The position numbers were made by a program, and so were the translations under genes. From the NCBI GenBank assembly GCA_003695285.1, contig RFIL01000162.1, positions 1 through 5,148 on the forward strand: a stretch of DNA of 5,148 bases, in the 5' to 3' direction. The stretch comes from Calditrichota bacterium. Its GTDB lineage: Bacteria > Calditrichota > Calditrichia > RBG-13-44-9 > J075. Shown here in pieces: positions 1 to 5,148 of the stretch (the stretch's first letter is position 1; the number at the start of each line of letters is the position of its first letter). Under the pieces are notes generated by a model. It searched no databases. It worked only from the letters and a program-made list of their open reading frames with translations, and was not told the DNA's origin.

Positions 1-1503
1 CCTTTTGATTATCATCAGCAAATCCGGGACTCACTTTCCAAATTTCAGCTTCCTCCTGTGGACTTACTGCATGAGGATAAATCCGAAGGGAAGATTTCAC
101 GCGAAGAACTGATGGCCAATGCGGATCTCCTGGAAAATACCCTTGCTCAGTTCGGTGTGAAGGCTTTTGTTAAAAAGGTAATCGAAGGTCCGGTGATTAC
201 CCTCTATGCGGTTCGACCGGCAGAAGGGGTAAAAATTAATCAAATCACCAACCTGGCGGATGATCTGGCGCTGGCCATGCGCGCCAAGGGGATTCGGATG
301 ATTGCTCCCATTCCGGGAGAAGCAGCCATTGGAATTGAGATTCCCAATCGAAGACCTTCCATTGTCTCTTTTAAATCCATTGTCACATCGGAAAAATTCC
401 AGACTTACCAGGGGGAACTGGTACTGGGTATGGGAAAGACGATTGGAGGGGATGTGTTTTGTGCTGATTTGACCCGGATGCCCCACCTGTTGATGGCTGG
501 TTCTACAGGTTCTGGTAAAAGTGTGGGAATTAATACCATCATTGCCAGTATACTTTATCGCATCCCTCCGAGCGATGTTAAATTTGTGATGATAGATCCC
601 AAGAAATTGGAACTTTCTCTGTATTCCAAATTGAAGAACCATTATCTGGCGATTTGCCCGGATCTGGATGAGGACGTTGTCACACATCCTCAGAATGCGG
701 TGCTAATTTTGCGGAGTGTCGTCAATGAGATGGAAGAGCGCTATGAGATGCTGGCGAGTTTGGGGGTTAGAGAGATTGTTTCATATAATGAGAAAATTAA
801 GAAATTAGAAGAAAGTGGTAGAAAACCGGAACATCTTCATAAGTTACCATATATCATCGTCATCATTGATGAGCTGGCGGATTTGATTTTAACCGCCTCA
901 CGGGATGTGGAAGAGCCCATTACCCGTCTGGCTCAAATGGCCCGTGCTGTGGGTATCCATCTGATTGTGGCAACTCAGCGCCCCTCTGTGGATATTTTGA
1001 CAGGATTAATTAAAGCAAACTTTCCCACTCGTATTGCCTATCAGGTGGCAACCCGGCCCGATTCCAAGGTAATTCTGGATATGTACGGAGCAGAAAAGTT
1101 AATCGGTAATGGAGACATGCTATTCCTTCCACCGGGTACCGGAAAGCCCGTGCGACTCCAAAATCCCTTTATCTCCACTGAAGAAGTTGAAAAAATTATT
1201 GAACATATCACAAAACAGCCCAAGTTTCCTCCCTATGAATTAAAACTGGTAAGAGAAAAAACCGAACCAGCAGCTGCAAAAATCAAAAATCTGGAACAGG
1301 ATGATCTGTTTGAAAAGGCAAAGGAAATTGTCATTCGCCACCAGCAGGGAAGTATTTCTCTGTTGCAGCGTAAATTAAAAATTGGTTACGCCCGTGCGGC
1401 ACGATTAATAGATGAATTAGAAGAGGCTGGAATTGTAGGTCCCGGACAGGGTAGCAAAGCCCGCGAGGTACTGGTCTCCTCCTTTAGTGATGATAAACTG
1501 TAA
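1..1503 (+). CDS. ftsK: DNA translocase FtsK/SpoIIIE, C-terminal part (5' end outside window)
   Basis: This is the motor part of FtsK, a membrane-anchored, hexameric, ATP-driven pump that moves chromosomal DNA through the division septum. The frame is open from base 1 (PFDYHQQIRDS...), so the GTG at 58 is internal; it lies in the FQLPPVDLL segment that normally precedes the motor. Numbering from the first codon seen, the alpha domain spans about 40-130 (GPVITLY, APIPGEAAIGIEIPN). Walker A GSTGSGKS is at 167-174, Walker B IIVIIDELADL has its acidic pair at 290-291, and ATQRPSVDILTG is at 324-335. The C-terminal winged-helix gamma domain, at about 434-493 (LLQRKLKIGYARAARLIDEL), is the part that reads polar DNA motifs and contacts XerD in E. 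coli. A segment around 208-234 (KLKNHYLAICPDLDEDVV) is longer than in E. coli and recalls Bacteroidota FtsK. The N-terminal membrane segments must lie upstream. lolA follows after 12 bases. The family call is very secure; paralogue status cannot be judged. Confidence 0.96.
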   Translation, partial: PFDYHQQIRDSLSKFQLPPVDLLHEDKSEGKISREELMANADLLENTLAQFGVKAFVKKVIEGPVITLYAVRPAEGVKINQITNLADDLALAMRAKGIRMIAPIPGEAAIGIEIPNRRPSIVSFKSIVTSEKFQTYQGELVLGMGKTIGGDVFCADLTRMPHLLMAGSTGSGKSVGINTIIASILYRIPPSDVKFVMIDPKKLELSLYSKLKNHYLAICPDLDEDVVTHPQNAVLILRSVVNEMEERYEMLASLGVREIVSYNEKIKKLEESGRKPEHLHKLPYIIVIIDELADLILTASRDVEEPITRLAQMARAVGIHLIVATQRPSVDILTGLIKANFPTRIAYQVATRPDSKVILDMYGAEKLIGNGDMLFLPPGTGKPVRLQNPFISTEEVEKIIEHITKQPKFPPYELKLVREKTEPAAAKIKNLEQDDLFEKAKEIVIRHQQGSISLLQRKLKIGYARAARLIDELEEAGIVGPGQGSKAREVLVSSFSDDKL

Positions 1504-1515
1504 GGATAATATTCT

Positions 1516-2181
1516 ATGAATAATCATAAATTTAATTTTTTTTCTTCCAAAGTATTATTGGTCTTTATCTCTCTATGCCTCATTCCTGCGTTATTATATG
1601 GAGCGAAAGTCAATAAAATCCTGAAAGCGATGCAGAAGAAGTATCGTTCCACTTCTTCTCTCCGGATTGATTTCAAAGAGAAAGCGGTATTCAAATTAAC
1701 AGGTACTGAAAGTGTCGTTTCGGGTTCACTGGTTATGAAGGGTAAGAACAAATTTCGATTGGAAACTGAAGATCAGCTTATTGTAAATAACGGGGAAACC
1801 GTCTGGAGATACAATAAGCTGGATAATCAAGTGCTGGTGGATTACGCAAAACCCGACCAGCAGGATGTTGTATGGAACACCTTTCTGTATGAACTGGAGG
1901 AGCATTATTACGGAGAAATCATCGAAGAGATTACCTCTACCAAACCAAAAACTTATGTGATCAATTTGGTCCCCAAGCCGAACGAACAAAGCTTTTTCAC
2001 TAACATCAAGGTGTGGGTAAAGGATAAAAGCTGGATTATCGAACGGATTAAATATGTAGATTATAACAATAATGAAACGGAGTTGGAAGTGGAAAAAATC
2101 GAACTTAATCCTCGCTTAAGTGATGAGACCTTTTCTTTCACCCCTCCGGAGGGTATCCAAGTAGTAGATTTGAGATTTTGA
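1516..2181 (+). CDS. lolA: outer-membrane lipoprotein carrier protein LolA
   Basis: LolA is the soluble periplasmic chaperone that takes lipoproteins from the LolCDE-type inner-membrane transporter to the outer membrane. The 221-residue product is close to the usual length. Residues 1-30 look like a Sec signal peptide: a basic start, a hydrophobic core at about 13-28, and probable cleavage near LLYGA (29 or 30). Cys21 sits in ISLC, which is not a lipobox because Leu is at -1. The mature part shows the LolA pattern: GSLVMKGKNKFRLE (70-83), then LIVNNGETVWRYNKLDNQVLV (88-108), and the C-terminal F-FTPPEGIQVVDL (206-219). The ATG is the first possible start after an in-frame TAA at 1507-1509, with AGGA at 1503-1506 as ribosome binding site. 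That site overlaps the ftsK stop, so the two genes form one operon, the same order as in E. coli. No LolB is seen here; many non-proteobacterial diderms lack a recognisable one. Low sequence identity is normal for this family; the call rests on the motif pattern and gene order. Confidence 0.88.
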   Translation: MNNHKFNFFSSKVLLVFISLCLIPALLYGAKVNKILKAMQKKYRSTSSLRIDFKEKAVFKLTGTESVVSGSLVMKGKNKFRLETEDQLIVNNGETVWRYNKLDNQVLVDYAKPDQQDVVWNTFLYELEEHYYGEIIEEITSTKPKTYVINLVPKPNEQSFFTNIKVWVKDKSWIIERIKYVDYNNNETELEVEKIELNPRLSDETFSFTPPEGIQVVDLRF

Positions 2182-2313
2182 TATAACCGGTAAAGTTTTG
2201 GTGATTTCCGCCGAAAAAATACTACTTGTACCGTAGACATCACTAACCCAATTATAAAGTGCAATATCAATAGCAAAAAATTAAGTTGAGTCATATCAGA
2301 GAAGAGGTGAGTT
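2182..2313 (+). promoter_or_regulatory. intergenic leader between lolA and the Wzc gene; possible promoter
   Basis: This 132-base AT-rich stretch is the only real gap in the window and separates the ftsK-lolA pair from the polysaccharide genes, so a promoter for the latter is expected here. TATAAA at 2253-2258 resembles a -10 element, but no good -35 lies 16-18 bases before it. The other possible pairing is TTGTAC (2226-2231) with AATTAT (2250-2255), spaced by 18; both hexamers are poor matches. A Bacteroidota-type TAnnTTTG box is not evident. An imperfect inverted repeat, TGGTGAT (2199-2205) with ATCACTA (2239-2245), encloses a small CTAC/GTAG hairpin (2222-2225, 2233-2236). Its unequal arms make a functional structure doubtful. 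There is no GC-rich stem followed by a T-run that would make a clear terminator for lolA. The regulatory role is inferred from position. Confidence 0.35.
2304..2310 (+). promoter_or_regulatory. ribosome binding site fixing the GTG start of the Wzc gene
   Basis: GAGGTGA matches the anti-Shine-Dalgarno complement well, and its GAGG core ends 6 bases before the GTG at 2314. Its last three bases (TGA, 2308-2310) are an in-frame stop for the following gene, so no start further upstream is possible. The next in-frame ATG (codon 66) would remove the first membrane segment. GTG at 2314 is therefore the start. Confidence 0.8.
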
Positions 2314-4590
2314 GTGGAAAATTTCGCTGAATTCCAGGAGAATGAACAGCAGATTAGTTTGCAGGATTATTTGCGCATTCTCTACCGTGGGAGGTGGATA
2401 ATTTTAACCTCCTTTGTGGTGGTTGTACTCGCAACAGCATATTTTACTTTCACGGCTACCCCGGTCTATGAAGCCACTGCCAAGATATTAATTGAAGACA
2501 AGAACTCCATGGAGAAAGCCCTCTTCGATATTAATTATCTTGGTAACCAATCCACAGTGATTCAAAACCAGTTGGAGATCTTAAAAAGTAGAACACTGGC
2601 TGAGCGGGTGGTCTTGAGATTGCAATCTGCTGTTTATCGAGATTCATTGGAGATTTTTCAACCCGATGAAAATGGCGACTATATGGTTCTCCGCGACCAG
2701 GTCGATTGGATTCTTGACCGGTTAACCGTTACCCCCAAACAGGAAACTGAAATTATTCATGTTACTTTCCAGGCTCGCTCCCCATTTGAGGCGGCACGGA
2801 TTTGTAATGAAGTAGTGGTTACTTATCAACAATTGAGTAAAGAAGTAAATTTAAGTGAATTCAAGGACCTTCGTCAGTTCCTTGAACTTCAATTACGGAA
2901 GAAAAGTGAGGAACTCAAACAATCTGAAGAAGCCCTCCGGCTCTACCGGGAACGGGAAAAACTGGTTTCACTGGAAGAAAGTACCAAAGAGTTAATTTCT
3001 CAGCTGGCAGAAAGTCAGGCAGAACTGGAAGCCAGTATGGTAGAACTGGAATCATTGCAGGAACAAAAGCGTAACCTGGAAAAACAATTGGAAGAACGTC
3101 GTAAAGCACTTTCCAGTGAAGTCACCCAGGTTTCCAGCCCCTTGTTAGTGGAATTGCAGCAGGAATATGCCCGTATGGTCAATGATAAGGTCAAGTATGA
3201 GGCTCTTATCGCCCAAGATCATACAATCGATCCTCAAGAATATCAGATGGAATTATTAAGTAGAGCCAACCGAATTAAAGCTATTCAAAAACGTTTACAG
3301 GAAGAAGCTCAACGGATCGCCAATACCAGTATGGTCTCCGACCCGCTTCAAATTGCTCAGGAATTAATTACCACTAAGCTCCAGTTGGAAACTCAGATTA
3401 AGGGTTTACGTGCGAAGATGGATGCGTTGAGAGACGTGGTGCAACAATATGAAAGCCAATTGGAAGTTTTACCCAGTCAAGGTTTGGAATTGGCGAGATT
3501 AGAACGGCAGGTTCAGGTCGATCAAAATACCTTTATCCTGTTGACCCAGAAACTGGAAGAGACTAAAATTGCTGAAGCAGGTCAACGGGAAACGATACGG
3601 ATTGTCGATCCGGCGATTGAACCGAAATTTCCGGTGAGTCCTAAAAAGAAACTGAATCTTTTGTTGGGAGCGGTCATCGGCATCGGGCTGGGTATTGGTC
3701 TTACCATCTTGCTCGAGTTCTTTGATGATTCTATCAAAAATCCCGATGAACTGGAGCGAATGGGATTGCCCATCCTTTCCATTATACCGCAGATTTCACA
3801 GGATGAGCTATCTCGGCCCAAGGTGGCGGTCAATGGTAATGGTGAATTAAATGAGGGTGAGGTGATTGAATCACAATTGATCACTCATTTTGATCCTAAA
3901 TCCCCCATTTCTGAAGCGTATCGAACCCTGAGGACCAATATTCAATTTCAAAATCTGGGGACGGATAATCTTTCACTGCTGGTGACCAGTTCTGCACCGA
4001 AGGAAGGGAAATCCACCACCCTCGCTAACCTGGCCATTACCATGGCTCAAATGGGAAGTCGGGTTTTGATTGTCGATACGGATTTGCGCAGACCGGTGGT
4101 TCATTCTATCTTCAAGTTGAAAAAGGATAAAGGAATTACCAATTATCTGATGGGCAAGTTACCTTTTGAAGATATTGTAAAGCCTTCTTTTGTTGAGAAC
4201 CTGTATATTGTAACTTCCGGGCCATTGCCGCCCAATCCCTCAGAATTACTGGCCTCTGAAGCAATGGAGAATTTTGTTCAAGAGGCCCGTAATAATTTTG
4301 ATGTGGTGCTTTTTGATAGCCCGCCCATTATTGCGGTAACCGATGCGGCGTTATTGAGTAGTAAGGTGGAAGGTGTCATTCTGGTCATCCGGGCTCATCA
4401 AACTCAAAAAGAAGCGGTTAAACGAGCTAAAACCTTGTTGGATAATGTGCATGCCCGCATCATTGGGTGTCTCTTAAACAGTGTGGATATCGAGCGCGCC
4501 TACGGCTCTTATTATTACTATTATTATTATCACTATTATAGTTATTATGGACATGATTTAAAACGACGGAAACGAACAAAGATAACCTAA
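2314..4590 (+). CDS. wzc: Wzc-type polysaccharide co-polymerase with BY-family tyrosine autokinase
   Basis: This inner-membrane protein controls polymerisation and export of capsular or exopolysaccharide, and cycles between phosphorylated and unphosphorylated states. At 758 residues it is slightly longer than E. coli Wzc (about 720) and, as in Gram-negatives, joins both halves in one chain. A Wzz domain (about 13-105) contains TM1 (28-48). A periplasmic part rich in coiled coil runs from about 180 to 340. A GNVR-like segment (about 390-440, LARLERQVQVDQNTFILLTQKLEE) leads to Pro-rich FPVSPKK and TM2 (447-467). The cytoplasmic kinase has EAYRTLR (534-540, the EX2RX2R oligomerisation motif), Walker A SSAPKEGKST (559-568, Lys566), Walker A' VLIVDTDLRRP (584-594, Asp588/Asp590) and Walker B VVLFDSPP (664-671, Asp668). 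The tail holds 12 Tyr within residues 730-745, the expected autophosphorylation cluster, followed by basic KRRKR. All catalytic motifs are intact. ugd starts 20 bases downstream. The symbol is by family; no Wza or Wzb neighbour is visible to confirm the exact pathway. Confidence 0.93.
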   Translation: MENFAEFQENEQQISLQDYLRILYRGRWIILTSFVVVVLATAYFTFTATPVYEATAKILIEDKNSMEKALFDINYLGNQSTVIQNQLEILKSRTLAERVVLRLQSAVYRDSLEIFQPDENGDYMVLRDQVDWILDRLTVTPKQETEIIHVTFQARSPFEAARICNEVVVTYQQLSKEVNLSEFKDLRQFLELQLRKKSEELKQSEEALRLYREREKLVSLEESTKELISQLAESQAELEASMVELESLQEQKRNLEKQLEERRKALSSEVTQVSSPLLVELQQEYARMVNDKVKYEALIAQDHTIDPQEYQMELLSRANRIKAIQKRLQEEAQRIANTSMVSDPLQIAQELITTKLQLETQIKGLRAKMDALRDVVQQYESQLEVLPSQGLELARLERQVQVDQNTFILLTQKLEETKIAEAGQRETIRIVDPAIEPKFPVSPKKKLNLLLGAVIGIGLGIGLTILLEFFDDSIKNPDELERMGLPILSIIPQISQDELSRPKVAVNGNGELNEGEVIESQLITHFDPKSPISEAYRTLRTNIQFQNLGTDNLSLLVTSSAPKEGKSTTLANLAITMAQMGSRVLIVDTDLRRPVVHSIFKLKKDKGITNYLMGKLPFEDIVKPSFVENLYIVTSGPLPPNPSELLASEAMENFVQEARNNFDVVLFDSPPIIAVTDAALLSSKVEGVILVIRAHQTQKEAVKRAKTLLDNVHARIIGCLLNSVDIERAYGSYYYYYYYHYYSYYGHDLKRRKRTKIT
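4510..4548 (+). repeat. TAT-rich codon tract encoding the poly-tyrosine tail
   Basis: Eleven of these 13 codons are Tyr, ten of them TAT and one TAC, interrupted by one CAC and one AGT. The longest pure run is four TAT (4519-4530). It is an imperfect trinucleotide repeat inside the kinase gene, so whole-unit gain or loss would change the number of tyrosines without shifting the frame. Confidence 0.85.
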
Positions 4591-4610
4591 GCAACAGGAG
4601 AGAATAAGGA

Positions 4611-5148
4611 ATGAAATTAACAATCATTGGAACAGGCTATGTGGGTTTGGTGGCTGGGGCCTGTTTTGCTGAAAGCGGGAACCATGTCATCTGTATGGAT
4701 AAGGATGAAAAGAAAATTAACATGCTTAATGATGGCGAAGTACCTATTTATGAACCAGGGTTAGACTCGTTGATACAACGGAACATGAACAACGGACGAT
4801 TGTCATTTACCATAGACATTAAGACCGCCGTTGAAAAATCGGACATTATCTTTATTGCAGTGGGAACACCGCCAGGAGAAGATGGTTCAGCCGATTTAAC
4901 ACATGTGCTGGATGTTGCGCGTTCTATTGGTCAGCATATGACTCAATACAAAATTATTGTCAACAAGAGTACCGTACCTGTGGGAACCGCTCAAAAAGTC
5001 AGGGAAGTGATCAAGCAGGAAACGGATGTCCCCTTCGATGTGGTGTCTAATCCTGAATTTTTGAAGGAGGGGGCTGCCATCGATGATTTTATGTATCCGG
5101 ACCGCGTGGTCATTGGCACCAGTTCCGAAGAAGTCGCTGAACGGATGA
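4611..5148 (+). CDS. ugd: UDP-glucose 6-dehydrogenase, N-terminal part (3' end outside window)
   Basis: Ugd is the cytoplasmic enzyme that oxidises UDP-glucose to UDP-glucuronate with two NAD+, giving an acidic sugar for capsule or exopolysaccharide. The 179 codons seen cover the NAD-binding domain. The Rossmann loop GTGYVGLVAGACFAE is at 7-21, with Asp30 placed to bind the NAD ribose. PIYEPGL is at 45-51, FIAVGTPPGEDGSADL at 81-96, NKSTVPVGTA at 118-127 (including the conserved Thr121) and NPEFLKEGAAIDDF at 147-160 with Glu149. The catalytic Cys and the UDP-sugar binding C-terminal domain lie beyond the window. ATG is the first start after an in-frame TAA (4605-4607), with AGGAGA at 4596-4601 as ribosome binding site. 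The 20-base gap to the Wzc gene implies one operon. The TGA at the very end of the window is out of frame. A UDP-ManNAc or GDP-mannose dehydrogenase is the alternative, but YVGLVxGxCFAE with PIYEPGL and NPEFLKEG fits the UDP-glucose enzyme best. Confidence 0.93.
   Translation, partial: MKLTIIGTGYVGLVAGACFAESGNHVICMDKDEKKINMLNDGEVPIYEPGLDSLIQRNMNNGRLSFTIDIKTAVEKSDIIFIAVGTPPGEDGSADLTHVLDVARSIGQHMTQYKIIVNKSTVPVGTAQKVREVIKQETDVPFDVVSNPEFLKEGAAIDDFMYPDRVVIGTSSEEVAERM

Noticed and set aside
58..60. GTG at 58 as the start of the FtsK-like gene
   Set aside because: The frame is open to base 1 and the upstream residues (ending FQLPPV) are the usual FtsK linker. A start here would leave FtsK without its membrane domain.
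97..687. 196-codon open frame on the - strand
   Set aside because: It lies wholly antisense to the conserved alpha and Walker A regions of ftsK, has low-complexity, unfamiliar protein content, and no ribosome binding site or neighbour supports it.
1576..1581. Cys21 of LolA as a lipoprotein cleavage site
   Set aside because: The residue before Cys is Leu, which does not fit the lipobox, and LolA is a soluble carrier; an ordinary Sec signal peptide fits better.
2222..2245. ops/JUMPstart-like element (ACCGTAGACAT) before the polysaccharide operon
   Set aside because: It shares only a few bases with the GGCGGTAG core. The core itself is absent from the gap, so RfaH/NusG-paralogue recruitment cannot be claimed.
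2061..2294. 77-codon - strand frame spanning the lolA end and the intergenic gap
   Set aside because: It has a hydrophobic stretch, but it starts in the AT-rich leader, overlaps the conserved LolA C-terminus and resembles no family I know.
3582..3884. 100-codon open frame on the - strand
   Set aside because: It is antisense to TM2 and the kinase linker of the Wzc gene; its Ser/Pro-rich translation is what the reverse of that coding sequence would give.
5146..5148. TGA at the window end as the stop of ugd
   Set aside because: The ugd frame reads ATG at 5145-5147, so this TGA is out of frame, and the gene still lacks its catalytic and C-terminal domains.

Overview
The window reads as a stretch of chromosome from a Gram-negative bacterium. 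LolA implies an outer membrane and Wzc implies an envelope-spanning polysaccharide export system. Base composition looks moderate (mid-40s % GC by eye). The FtsK carries an extra segment between its Walker A and Walker B motifs that resembles the FtsK of Bacteroidota and relatives more than that of E. coli. I therefore lean towards the FCB group (Bacteroidota, Ignavibacteria, Calditrichota or similar), but this is a judgement from remembered family sequences, not a search.

Layout: all four genes are on the + strand. (1) 1-1503 is the C-terminal 500 residues of an FtsK/SpoIIIE DNA translocase; its 5' end lies outside the window. (2) 1516-2181 is lolA, the periplasmic lipoprotein carrier, 12 bases after ftsK and almost certainly co-transcribed with it. 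(3) 2182-2313 is a 132-base AT-rich gap, the only sizeable non-coding stretch and the likely boundary between two transcription units. (4) 2314-4590 is a full-length Wzc-type polysaccharide co-polymerase fused to a BY-family tyrosine kinase, with a striking tyrosine-rich tail. (5) 4611-5148 is the first 179 codons of a UDP-glucose 6-dehydrogenase (ugd), cut by the window end.

How the genes fit together: ftsK-lolA is a housekeeping pair (chromosome segregation at division, and lipoprotein trafficking) that is also adjacent in E. coli. From the Wzc gene onwards the window enters a capsule or exopolysaccharide locus. Wzc controls chain length and export through cycles of tyrosine phosphorylation, and Ugd supplies UDP-glucuronate. 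In E. coli Ugd is itself a substrate of Wzc, so the adjacency may be regulatory as well as metabolic. The outer-membrane exporter (Wza/OPX) and phosphatase (Wzb) that often sit beside wzc are not in the window.

I see no RNA genes, CRISPR array, insertion sequence or attachment site, and no sign of a new system. The most notable single feature is the poly-tyrosine tail and the TAT-rich DNA that encodes it.
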